Below, in pieces: positions 56,092 to 64,000 of a stretch of DNA of 64,000 nt. This DNA is from Teredinibacter purpureus. GTDB taxonomy: Bacteria; Pseudomonadota; Gammaproteobacteria; Pseudomonadales; Cellvibrionaceae. Location: positions 2,373,501 through 2,437,500 of the forward strand of contig NZ_CP060092.1 in the NCBI RefSeq assembly GCF_014217335.1, read 5' to 3'. The number at the start of each line of letters is the position of its first letter. The first letter of the stretch is position 1. The notes under the pieces were generated by a model. The model saw only the letters and a program-made list of their open reading frames with translations, did no database searches and was not told the origin of the DNA. Both the position numbers and the translations under genes were made by a program.

Positions 56092-58656
56092 CTATTGGCA
56101 AAGATTAAGGGCGTTTTCTCCTGACACTGGGCCTACGGCGATATTTTTAAGGCTTACATTAAAGTTACCGGAGGAATCTATACGGAAAATACTGTTAATT
56201 TTCGCGAGGTCTGTACGGTGGTTGGCGACGCATTCAAGTGGAACATATACCGTTTTCCAAGTGTTTTTCGGTAATGTTTTTAAGGCTTGGGTGACGTCTA
56301 TCTGTTGAGAGCATAGGTGTCCGCATTCCATTTTTAACCAGACTTTCTGATCGGCGGCTTGGGCGATATTGAGGTCAAATGTCAGTGCATGACCAGCCAC
56401 TAAATTGGGTACCATGGAATGCACGAGACCATCTTGCAAAACGGCGTTGTTGCGTGGTGCGTCTTTCCACGTCAAATCAATCTGTTCAAATGTACGGGCC
56501 TCCGAGCGCACGATAGAGGCCGTTAAACCTTGCCATGTTGTGCTATCGGTAACGGCAACTTTTTCAAGGCTTTTTAGTTCGAGATGGAGCTTCCAGTCGT
56601 CATTGTTAACCGTGTAAGTGGTTATGTCGTTGAGCGTTTCGGGTAAATCGCATCCATGGGTAAACGGGGTGTAGTTTTCATCGAAGGCAGGTGTTTGTTG
56701 TTGTGATTGATAAGTTAAACCGAAACTAAACGGAAATAATGGGTTGTTAAGGCTGCCATCGGTATTGGGGCAAGGCTCAGACGGCCACGCGAAGGGAAGG
56801 CGCCCTTTAAAAGGGTGAGCGGGGTCTGCGCCCTCAAGCAATACGTCGGCAATGCCTTGGCCTTCGGAGCCCGGTAGCCATGCCATAACAAATGCGTCTG
56901 AGGCGTTAAGCTCTTTGGTGACAAGGCGGGGGCGGCCTGAAATAAAGACGGATACCGTTGGAATGCCATCGGCTTGTAGTTTTTTCAAAATTGAGAGCGC
57001 TTCGCTGTACTGTCGATTGTAGTCGAACGTTTTTAAATTCTCCAAATCACCACGCATTTCCGCGAAGGGCTCTTCACCAAAAACAACAATTGCGGCGTCT
57101 GGGCGTTCGGTATAATCGCCTGTTTCGCTAAGAGTGACTTTACCGCCCGCAGAGCGTGTAGTGTAAAGCATACCTTTATAAATGCTCGTGGCCGCGGGAA
57201 AATCTTCTGGGCTGGTGTCGTCACCTTGCCAGCTTATTGTCCAGCCACCACTTTGCATAGCAACGTCGTTGGCGGCGTTACCGGCGATTAAAAGGTGTTT
57301 ATTGGCCGATAGTGGTAGCAGGTTATTATTGTTTTTTAACAGCACCAAAGATTCACGTACGGCTTCACGCGCAAGCCCTCTGTGTGAGCCTGTAGAAAGG
57401 TATTCCCCATGGGTATAGGCACTACGAGACGAGGGGCGTAACCCTTTAAACAAGCCTGCGCGTACCTTCACGCGCAATATCCGTGTTACGGCATCGTCGA
57501 TGCGGCTCATGGCAATTTCGCCGCTCTTTACTTGTGCGATGGTGTTGGTAATCATGTTGGGCCAATCGGGTTTGGCGGGAACCATCAGCATGTCGACACC
57601 GGCGTTAATAGCGGTGGCACAGTTATCGCGAGTACAGCCTTCAACATGTCCAATGGCGTTCCAGTCACTGATAACAAATCCATCAAAACCAAGATGCTCT
57701 TTTAGTACATCGGTTAACAGATAGTTATGCGCATGCATGGGAATGCCTTGCCAGCTGCTATAGGAGGCCATTACCGTTTGGGCACCGGAGCTTAGCGTGG
57801 AAAGGTAACCAGTAAGGTGCTGGTTAATCAGTTCCTGTTCGGTTAATTCTGTTTTTCCTTGGTCATCACCTCGGGTGGTCGCGCCATCACCAATAAAGTG
57901 TTTCGCTGTAGCGATAACGTGGTTATAGGCTAAGAAATTAGTGGTATTGGGTTCGCCTTGTAACCCTAATACCATTGCTGCCGAGAGTTCGGCGACTATA
58001 CCGGGGCTTTCGCTAAAGCTCTCATAGGTGCGACCCCAGCGTAAATTCTTCGCGACAGCGGTGGTGGGTGCGAAATTCCAATCGATACCGGTTGCGACTA
58101 CCTCTAATGCAACGGCTTGGCCTATTCGCTTCACCAGCGCGGGGTTGTTAGCGGCGCCCAATGCACTGTTGTGTGGGAACAGTGTTGCGCCGACAACATT
58201 ATTGTGACCATGTACGGCATCGGTACCCCAAATGAGAGGAATAGCGGGTACGCCTTCTGGCATATTCAGCGACGCGTCCCAGTAGGCGTCGGCGAGCGTC
58301 ATCCAATCTTCTGCTTTTGCGTGACGGTCTTTGTTGGGGTACATGCCACCGCCATTTAAGACGGAGCCTAGGTAATATTGCGTGACATCTTCGGGGGTGA
58401 CGTGGTCGATAGACGGTTGCATCATTTGACCGATTTTTTGCTCAAGGCTCATGGCGCTAACCATTTCCTGAATCTGTTGTTCTACCTCGGGATTGTAAGC
58501 GATTGGCAGCGAAACTGTGGGCCATTTGGCGGTTAGTTTAGGCGGCGTTACGTCGTTATTCGTGGCCTCATTATTGTTACCTTGAGAGCAGCCAAATAAG
58601 AGGGCTGTAACCAATGCGGCAGAGGTTAATGCGTTAAAACTCGTTTTCGATATCAC
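56092..58656 (-). CDS. GH3 beta-glucosidase/exo-glucosidase, lipoprotein
   Basis: A lipobox LFGC (Cys23) predicts a membrane-anchored lipoprotein. The 854-residue enzyme has the GH3 N-terminal barrel with KHFIGDGATTRGDDQG and the nucleophile Asp331 in GFVISDWNAIGHV. The C-terminal alpha/beta sandwich (RESLVLLKNNNNLLPL) follows, then an extra C-terminal domain of about 150 residues as in marine ExoP-type enzymes. It releases glucose from cello- or laminari-oligosaccharides. Transcribed toward the GFA gene. Confidence 0.93.
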   Translation of the reverse strand: MISKTSFNALTSAALVTALLFGCSQGNNNEATNNDVTPPKLTAKWPTVSLPIAYNPEVEQQIQEMVSAMSLEQKIGQMMQPSIDHVTPEDVTQYYLGSVLNGGGMYPNKDRHAKAEDWMTLADAYWDASLNMPEGVPAIPLIWGTDAVHGHNNVVGATLFPHNSALGAANNPALVKRIGQAVALEVVATGIDWNFAPTTAVAKNLRWGRTYESFSESPGIVAELSAAMVLGLQGEPNTTNFLAYNHVIATAKHFIGDGATTRGDDQGKTELTEQELINQHLTGYLSTLSSGAQTVMASYSSWQGIPMHAHNYLLTDVLKEHLGFDGFVISDWNAIGHVEGCTRDNCATAINAGVDMLMVPAKPDWPNMITNTIAQVKSGEIAMSRIDDAVTRILRVKVRAGLFKGLRPSSRSAYTHGEYLSTGSHRGLAREAVRESLVLLKNNNNLLPLSANKHLLIAGNAANDVAMQSGGWTISWQGDDTSPEDFPAATSIYKGMLYTTRSAGGKVTLSETGDYTERPDAAIVVFGEEPFAEMRGDLENLKTFDYNRQYSEALSILKKLQADGIPTVSVFISGRPRLVTKELNASDAFVMAWLPGSEGQGIADVLLEGADPAHPFKGRLPFAWPSEPCPNTDGSLNNPLFPFSFGLTYQSQQQTPAFDENYTPFTHGCDLPETLNDITTYTVNNDDWKLHLELKSLEKVAVTDSTTWQGLTASIVRSEARTFEQIDLTWKDAPRNNAVLQDGLVHSMVPNLVAGHALTFDLNIAQAADQKVWLKMECGHLCSQQIDVTQALKTLPKNTWKTVYVPLECVANHRTDLAKINSIFRIDSSGNFNVSLKNIAVGPVSGENALNLCQ

Positions 58657-58862
58657 GGATACTCTCCAGTTTGAGAACCCCTGCTCACTAATGGCCCCTG
58701 CTTCGTGGATTATGGGCAGGGGTGTGGCTCGGGTTGTTTTTATTTTTATCGGGGCCTATGTTAACAAGTGCACTCCGTTACGGCCAGATCTGCTGTTATA
58801 CGACGGCGAGCAGGGTAGAACGCCACTTATTTTGGACGAGAGAGCGATAAATATTTTAACTT

Positions 58863-58879
58863 GGCCATCCAGGATGGCC
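58863..58879. terminator. Hairpin after dnaE2
   Basis: GGCCATCC and GGATGGCC form an 8-bp palindromic stem 16 bp beyond the dnaE2 stop on the minus strand. It is followed by an A/T-rich stretch without a T-run. Confidence 0.4.
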
Positions 58880-58894
58880 CTGCGAGATGGGTCT

Positions 58895-61800
58895 TTAGTG
58901 AAAGTCTCGAGAGTGAACGCGAAAGTTATTTAATCGATCTGAATAGTCAATCAATTCTCCTGCGATAACATGAACAACTCTATGAGGTTTTGTAGGGTCA
59001 CTAATGTCTATACTGCCTTTGACTAAAAGTAATTGGCTGGTGAGCAATGGCGTGCGAAAAAGTGCTTGAGTACTTTTCCATACCACGACATTAATATTGC
59101 CGGTTTCGTCTTCAAGGGTTAAAAATAGTGTGCCTTTGGCGGTGCCGGGACGTTGCCGTCCCGTGACGATACCGACAATTTGTACAAACCGGCCCTGACT
59201 AAGGCTGTGTAGTTGGCTTTGTTTTTTACAGCGGTTAAACGGTGGCGATTCTCGTAATAATGCCATAGGGTGGACACGCAAGCTTAGTCCTGTGGTTTGG
59301 TAGTCTTGACTTACATCCTGCTCCATTGAAGGGGCTTGGGTTAATAATGATTCTTGAATGTTGAAGTTAGAATAGTGGTTTGAGGCTGGGGTTAATAACG
59401 GGCTTTCAGGTTCCACTGCGGCGGCTTGCCAGTGGGACTGGTGGCGATTACCTGCAAGCGAGTGTAGTGCATCAGCGGCAGCGAGACGCTGTAAATCGGC
59501 GCTGTTAAGGCTTGCTCGTTGCGCGAGATCTTCCATACTTATAAAAGGTTGCGTTCTGCGGGCAATACTAATATTACCCGCTTTCTGTTGATCGAGTGAC
59601 TTTATTCGACAAAACCCCAAACGCAGGGCCCAAGGTGATAGGTCGCTATTACTCGCTTCTAGAGTGTTTTCGAATTCACTGTAATGGATATCAATAGGAC
59701 GTACCGGTACTTTGTGTCGGCGCGCATCTTGAATTAACTGTGAAGGGGAATAAAATCCCATCGGTTGGCTATTAAGTAGCGCACAATAAAATGCAGCAGG
59801 ATGGTGACATTTCAGCCATGAGGAGGCATAGCAGAGTAGGGCAAAACTCGCTGAATGGGATTCTGGAAAGCCGTAACCCCCAAAACCTTTTATTTGTTCG
59901 AACAAGCGCTGCCCAAACTCCAACGAATACCCATTGCGGGTCATACCGCGAATAAATTTTTCTTCAAACTGTAAAAGGTTGCCGTTTTTCCCCCAACTGG
60001 CCATAGCTCGGCGTAAGTTGTCAGCTTCACCTCCACTAAAACCGGCTGCAACCATGGCTAAGCGAATTGCTTGTTCTTGAAATATAGGAACGCCCAGCGT
60101 GGGTTTTAAAACCTTTTCTATTTCGGGGCTTTGGTAACTAACAGGCTCAAGGCCCTCTCGTCGGCGTAAGTATGGGTGTACCATATCGCCCTGAATAGGT
60201 CCGGGGCGGACAATGGCAATTTCAATAACCAAATCATAAAAGCAGCGTGGTTGTAGGCGCGGCAACATGGACATTTGCGCGCGCGATTCTATTTGAAACA
60301 CCCCAATACTGTCTGCGGCGCAGAGCATGTCATACGTGGCTGGATCTTCACGAGGAATATCGGCCAATGATTGAATCATTGGTGTGTATTGACTGACATA
60401 CGTTAAGCATTTTTTTAATGCGGTAAGCATGCCGAGCGCAAGAATGTCCACTTTGAGTAACCCCATCGCCTCTATGTCATCTTTATCCCATTGGATAATA
60501 GTGCGTTCTGGCATGCTGGCGTTTTCAAGAGGAACCAAGTCACTTATTTTATTTTGGGTGATAACAAAACCGCCTACATGCTGGGATAGGTGCCGAGGAA
60601 ACCCTATTATCTGTTCGACTAGACTAAAAAATAGCTGTAGTTTTTGTTGTTGAAATTGTAAACCTGCTGTCTCGATACGTTGAGCTAAATCGCTTGATCT
60701 GCCCCATCCTGCCAATGATTTTGATAAATGCTCTATGAATGCGGGCTCGAACCCTAACGCTTTTCCTACATCACGAATGGCGCTGCGCGATCGATAACTG
60801 ATAACCGTGGCGACAAGTGCCGCGCGTTGCCGAGAATATTTTGCATAAATATATTGAATAACCTCTTCGCGTCGTTGGTGCTCAAAATCCACATCAATAT
60901 CGGGCGGCTCGTTACGCTCCTTTGAAATAAAACGTTCAAATAATACATTGATTTGCCCTGGGGCTATTTCGGTAATTAAGAGACAGTAACAGACAACCGA
61001 ATTAGCGGCTGAACCTCTGCCTTGGCAAAGAATATTTTTCGATCGAGCGAAGCGCACAATATCGTGAACGGTTAAAAAATAATATTCGTACCGAAGTTCT
61101 TCTATAAGCGCCAATTCTTTTTGTAACAATGCTTCGGCCGATATTGGAGTACCATTTGGCCAGCGTTGTTGTTTTCCGTGATTGACTAAATTACGTAAAT
61201 GACGGATAGGCGGTATGGTGTCGGGTACAAGTTCCTGTGGGTATTGGTAACGCAGTTCATCTAAACTAAAACAGCATTGCGCGGCAATTGAGTGAGTTTC
61301 ATCGAGTAAGGCTTGAGGGTACAGTTGGGTCAGTTCGTAATAGCTTTTTAAAGCCCCCTCAGCATTTGGGTTTAACCTTGTACCTAGTTTGTCGACAGAT
61401 GTGTTGTAAGCAATTGCGGCCAGTGTATCGTGCAGGGCTTTGCGTTCTGGGCTATGCATGATGACCCGTGGGCAAGCGACCAGAGGAATAATATGAGCGA
61501 GGCTTAATTGTTGCCAATACTCAAAGTTTACCTGTTCGCCACCGCCGAACTCAAAGTTGACGCCAATCCAAAGGCGTTGTTTGAAAGCCTTTGCTAGGGC
61601 TTCGGCGTTGTTACTGAGTGTTTTAGTCTCGTCGTCGTTGCTAGGGGGCGTAGGTAACCAGATGATAAAGCAGTGCTGTAAGCGAAACCTTAAATCGTCG
61701 AAATGGGCTTCGTAGTCGCCTTTTTGTGCTCTGCGACGTGCCAGTGTTATAAAACCGCTTAATTCCGCATAAGCGATATTGCTTGGTGCTAAAACAACCA

Positions 61801-62023
61801 GCTGTAGGCCATTTGAAAGACGAAAATAGCTGCCGACAACAAGGGGTATGCCTAATGCTTTGGCCGTTACCCATGCTTTTACAATACCGGCAAGAGAGCA
61901 CTCGTCGCTTATCGTCATAGCACTATAGCCAAGGTTGGAGGCCTGGGTAACCAGTTCGTGCGGGTGTGAGGCGCCACGAAGAAAGGTGTAATTGCTGAGA
62001 CTGAATAATTGAGCGTAGATCAT
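58895..62023 (-). CDS. dnaE2: Error-prone DNA polymerase III alpha (ImuC/DnaE2)
   Basis: DnaE2 makes mutagenic translesion repair with ImuA/ImuB. The 1042-residue protein starts with the PHP domain (YAQLFSLSNYTFLRGASHPHEL), the usual DnaE2 N-terminus. It then has QGRGSAANSVVCY, catalytic PDIDVDFEHQRREE near residue 372, and an OB-fold (VQIVGIVTGRQRPGTAKG) near 950-990. ATG 62023 has no clear Shine-Dalgarno. An SOS box lies about 10 bp upstream and is split by an insertion sequence. No imuA or imuB is seen. Confidence 0.94.
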   Translation of the reverse strand: MIYAQLFSLSNYTFLRGASHPHELVTQASNLGYSAMTISDECSLAGIVKAWVTAKALGIPLVVGSYFRLSNGLQLVVLAPSNIAYAELSGFITLARRRAQKGDYEAHFDDLRFRLQHCFIIWLPTPPSNDDETKTLSNNAEALAKAFKQRLWIGVNFEFGGGEQVNFEYWQQLSLAHIIPLVACPRVIMHSPERKALHDTLAAIAYNTSVDKLGTRLNPNAEGALKSYYELTQLYPQALLDETHSIAAQCCFSLDELRYQYPQELVPDTIPPIRHLRNLVNHGKQQRWPNGTPISAEALLQKELALIEELRYEYYFLTVHDIVRFARSKNILCQGRGSAANSVVCYCLLITEIAPGQINVLFERFISKERNEPPDIDVDFEHQRREEVIQYIYAKYSRQRAALVATVISYRSRSAIRDVGKALGFEPAFIEHLSKSLAGWGRSSDLAQRIETAGLQFQQQKLQLFFSLVEQIIGFPRHLSQHVGGFVITQNKISDLVPLENASMPERTIIQWDKDDIEAMGLLKVDILALGMLTALKKCLTYVSQYTPMIQSLADIPREDPATYDMLCAADSIGVFQIESRAQMSMLPRLQPRCFYDLVIEIAIVRPGPIQGDMVHPYLRRREGLEPVSYQSPEIEKVLKPTLGVPIFQEQAIRLAMVAAGFSGGEADNLRRAMASWGKNGNLLQFEEKFIRGMTRNGYSLEFGQRLFEQIKGFGGYGFPESHSASFALLCYASSWLKCHHPAAFYCALLNSQPMGFYSPSQLIQDARRHKVPVRPIDIHYSEFENTLEASNSDLSPWALRLGFCRIKSLDQQKAGNISIARRTQPFISMEDLAQRASLNSADLQRLAAADALHSLAGNRHQSHWQAAAVEPESPLLTPASNHYSNFNIQESLLTQAPSMEQDVSQDYQTTGLSLRVHPMALLRESPPFNRCKKQSQLHSLSQGRFVQIVGIVTGRQRPGTAKGTLFLTLEDETGNINVVVWKSTQALFRTPLLTSQLLLVKGSIDISDPTKPHRVVHVIAGELIDYSDRLNNFRVHSRDFH

Positions 62024-62033
62024 AGGGTAAGTA

Positions 62034-62039
62034 TACTGT
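62034..62039. promoter_or_regulatory. Left half of a disrupted LexA (SOS) box
   Basis: TACTGT is the left arm of TACTGT-N8-ACAGTT, whose right arm is at 63387-63392. The IS lies in the 8-bp spacer. The arm is 10 bp from the dnaE2 start codon. Confidence 0.8.
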
Positions 62040-62047
62040 ATAAATAG
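62040..62047. repeat. Target site duplication, left copy
   Basis: ATAAATAG directly abuts the left IS end and is repeated exactly at 63379-63386. Confidence 0.9.
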
Positions 62048-62071
62048 GGGTCTTCCCCTATTCAGGTGGCT
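62048..62071. repeat. IS left inverted repeat
   Basis: GGGTCTTCCCCTATTCAGG and following bases match the reverse complement of 63355-63378 at 22 of 24 positions (differences at positions 4 and 17). Confidence 0.9.
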
Positions 62072-62132
62072 TTCTAGCCTTTCCTAATAAACTCCCCTAG
62101 AATCCCAGCCTTTTATTTCTTGGTTTTCAGTG

Positions 62133-63356
62133 ATGGACGAGCTTTCTCTTTACGAAAAAATATTATCAATCTCTTCTCCTTGGTTTGTCGAATCAGTTCA
62201 GCTAGATGAGCGTGACAACACCGTTCACGTCCACGTTGAATACGATTGCGACAAACATTTAACCTGCCCTTTGTGTGAATCCAGATGTAGTCGCCATGAC
62301 ACCAGAACAAGAACATGGCGCCATCTCGATAGCTGTCAATTTCGCACTCTCGTTCACGCGAATATCCCTCGCTCTAAATGTCGCACGCACGGTGTATTGC
62401 AAGCTGATATCCCCTGGGCTGATAAGCGATCAAGTTTCACCTTGATGTTTGAGGCTTATGTAATCTCCTGGCTTCAAGAGGCGAGTATTAATGCCGTCAG
62501 TAAGAAGCTGGCGCTTAGCTGGAATGCTGCCGATGGAATAATGAAGCGGGCTGTAGAGCGAGGCCTAAAAAGACGGTCTCATCTACATATTCAAAACCTA
62601 GCTGTCGATGAGGTCTGCAGCAAAAAGGGACATGAATATGTGACCATTGTTTCTAATGATCATGGGCATGTAATAGATGTCCAAGAAGATCGCAAAAAAT
62701 CGAGTTTAAACGCATTTTTTACAGGATTAAGTGACAAGCAAATCCAATCAGTTGAAACGATTAGTATGGATATGAGTCCGTCCTATATTTATGCCACCAA
62801 AGAGTATATTCCTCACTGGGAAAGAGCGATATGTTTTGATAGGTTCCATGTTGCGATGGACTTAAATAAGGCTCTAAATAGTGTTCGTAAAAGTGAAGCC
62901 AATATGGTCGCGCAACAACACAAGCTAGAGCTCCATAGATCGAAATTTGCATGGCTGAGATCACGTGAAAATCTAAAGGATATTCATTCTGTACAGATTT
63001 CAACATTAAGCGTTGTAGCAAAGAAGACTGCACGCGCATGGGCGATAAAGGAGTATGCCATGGAGCTCTGGAATTATGATGATCGTATATGGGCTGAAGA
63101 AGCTTGGAAGCAATGGTACAGCTGGGCGATAAGAAGCCGCCTCAATCCTATAAAATCGGTAGCTAAAAGCATAAAGAAGAATCTATGGGGGATAATAAAC
63201 GCCATCGTAAATAAAAAGAATAATGCTGGTGCAGAAAGTATAAATAGCAGAATAAAAATGCTAAAAGTAAAAGCGAAAGGTTTTAGGAATAAGGCCCGTT
63301 TTAAGGCTGCAATTTTATTTCATCTCGGCGGGCTGGACCTGATGCCAGAAATCTAG
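62133..63356 (+). CDS. ISL3-family transposase
   Basis: The 407-residue protein has an N-terminal zinc-finger (CPLCESRCSRH...C) and a helix-turn-helix region (ASINAVSKKLALSWN). The DDE catalytic core has Asp in LAVDEVCSKKG, Asp in SMDMSPSYIYA and Glu in GAESINSRIKML. ATG 62133 follows a GTG one codon earlier, so either may start translation. There is no frameshift or internal stop; it should be active. Confidence 0.93.
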   Translation: MDELSLYEKILSISSPWFVESVQLDERDNTVHVHVEYDCDKHLTCPLCESRCSRHDTRTRTWRHLDSCQFRTLVHANIPRSKCRTHGVLQADIPWADKRSSFTLMFEAYVISWLQEASINAVSKKLALSWNAADGIMKRAVERGLKRRSHLHIQNLAVDEVCSKKGHEYVTIVSNDHGHVIDVQEDRKKSSLNAFFTGLSDKQIQSVETISMDMSPSYIYATKEYIPHWERAICFDRFHVAMDLNKALNSVRKSEANMVAQQHKLELHRSKFAWLRSRENLKDIHSVQISTLSVVAKKTARAWAIKEYAMELWNYDDRIWAEEAWKQWYSWAIRSRLNPIKSVAKSIKKNLWGIINAIVNKKNNAGAESINSRIKMLKVKAKGFRNKARFKAAILFHLGGLDLMPEI

Positions 63357-63378
63357 CCACCCGAATAGGGGAAGGCCC
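63355..63378. repeat. IS right inverted repeat
   Basis: Reverse complement begins GGGCCTTCCCCTATTCGGG. The transposase TAG stop lies at its inner edge (63354-63356). Confidence 0.9.
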
Positions 63379-63386
63379 ATAAATAG
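63379..63386. repeat. Target site duplication, right copy
   Basis: ATAAATAG identical to 62040-62047; it is also the spacer of the original LexA box. Confidence 0.9.
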
Positions 63387-63392
63387 ACAGTT
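63387..63392. promoter_or_regulatory. Right half of the disrupted LexA box
   Basis: ACAGTT completes TACTGTATAAATAGACAGTT when the IS and one duplication are removed; it agrees with the E. coli consensus arms at 11 of 12 positions. Confidence 0.8.
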
Positions 63393-64000
63393 ATCTTGGG
63401 TTTGGTTTTCTTTTAATGTAGGAAGGAGGTACCTCTTATTGCTGCATACATTATGGCGTAGCGTCGGCTCGGGATGTTGTACGTGACATCAGTGGGGATA
63501 AGGTCTTTTTAACGTGGAGTTGTGGGGCTCGGACAGCCGTGAAGCGTTCTGCACGCAGAATAAATAGTGCGACAAATAAGTCGTTTGAATTACGCCATTT
63601 AATTGGTGCGATAGGTCTCAATCAAATTTTAAAATTTAAGCTATTGATTTGCGAATGGCCTATAATGCGCGGCGAATAGAGAGGGTGTGGTGTTCTTTAA
63701 ATGAAATTATCGCCATAGTAATCGGTTTTCATAAGTTAAATGAATAACCTTAAAGGTTAATATTTAAAATAATTACACATGCTACTGTGTGGATTGTTTG
63801 TTGTCGCAAAAAATAAAAATAAATACGTGTGACAGATTAATCCTTGTATCCACTTTTTCGTCAGTTCGAATCTCTGTTCATTTTGTCAAAATATTTTCTA
63901 GTTTAAATTCAATAAGTAACGTTTTCCTGTGAAAATAATTTTTATGGGTGAAGTAGCGTTGGGGTTTTACTGGAAAGTGAGTGGTAAAAATTTAATAAAA
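63393..64000. other. Non-coding right flank, possible stable-RNA leader
   Basis: No gene was recognised in about 600 bp. TATAATGCGCGGC at 63661-63673 has a -10 box followed by the GC-rich discriminator typical of rRNA/tRNA promoters, with an AT-rich stretch upstream. TGTTCTTTAAA at 63691-63701 resembles the boxA antitermination site of rrn leaders. No -35 and no 16S start were found before the window ends. Confidence 0.3.

Larger units (their letters stand above)
62048..63378 (+). mobile_element. ISL3-family insertion sequence, intact
   Basis: The 1331-bp element is bounded by 24-bp imperfect inverted repeats (22/24): left GGGTCTTCCCCTATTC.. at 62048-62071 and right at 63355-63378. It is flanked by an 8-bp duplication ATAAATAG, the size expected for ISL3. 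A single full-length transposase gene reads left to right and ends inside the right repeat. The clean ends and identical duplications indicate a recent insertion. Confidence 0.93.

Noticed and set aside
63862..63872. T-loop-like GTTCGAATC suggesting a tRNA
   Set aside because: The flanking bases do not form a T-stem, acceptor stem or anticodon arm.
1..64000. CRISPR arrays, prophage or integron structures
   Set aside because: No regularly spaced repeats, phage genes or attC-like sites were seen; the only mobile element is the ISL3 insertion.

Overview
The window looks like the chromosome of a marine, polysaccharide-degrading gammaproteobacterium, probably Cellvibrionales (Saccharophagus/Teredinibacter/Gilvimarinus-like). 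The reasons are the gene families (GH10 xylanase and GH3 glucosidase lipoproteins, GluP/FucP-type sugar permease, GlyGly-CTERM protein, DinG/YqcC, PyrB without PyrI). The taxon is inferred, since no rRNA is visible.

Layout. 1-21.6 kb is mostly housekeeping: a partial secreted protein, beta-carbonic anhydrase, sbcB, a DUF2971 protein, pyrB, an EF-hand protein, a REC-GGDEF-REC regulator, an acyltransferase/DinG/YqcC run, a zinc-ribbon membrane protein, fbp, argS, an unsaturated fatty-acid beta-oxidation pair, purU, a large FAD/Fe-S D-2-hydroxyacid dehydrogenase and a globin. 21.6-22.9 kb holds MOSC and DUF1244 proteins. 23.0-31.2 kb is a nitrogen-assimilation operon: cobA (siroheme), nirB, nirD, then a NasA-like molybdoenzyme and a fused four-cluster ferredoxin/DmsC-type membrane anchor. 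An NtrC site and a -24/-12 (sigma-54) promoter precede it. 31.2-33.5 kb has a GH10 xylanase lipoprotein and a periplasmic binding protein. 33.6-38.8 kb is a tightly overlapping selenium operon: selD, selU and a PhnCDE-like ABC transporter that is probably a selenium-oxyanion importer. 39.6-43.6 kb carries a second, NAD(P)H-type assimilatory nitrate reductase (nasBA), also with an NtrC-like site. 43.8-46.9 kb has a two-component system and an ArsR/rhodanese pair resembling YgaV-YgaP/BigR persulfide modules. 47-58.7 kb contains a large chemoreceptor, a Gfo/Idh/MocA oxidoreductase, a GlyGly-CTERM cyclophilin, the divergent sugar permease/glucokinase pair with a LacI-type operator, a GFA protein and a GH3 glucosidase.

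The right end (58.9-64 kb) carries dnaE2 (ImuC). Its upstream SOS box has been split by an intact ISL3-family insertion sequence. The element is 1331 bp with 24-bp inverted repeats and an 8-bp target duplication ATAAATAG. That duplication is exactly the spacer of a LexA operator, TACTGT-N8-ACAGTT. This is the most striking observation. Second are the unusual membrane-linked Nas-type enzyme behind nirBD and the selD-selU-transporter operon.

The two nitrogen clusters plausibly work together under NtrC: nitrate to nitrite by either reductase, nitrite to ammonium by NirBD, with CobA making the siroheme precursor. No nitrate transporter, tRNA, rRNA gene or CRISPR array was seen. All functional statements rest on motif recognition by eye; no database search was run.
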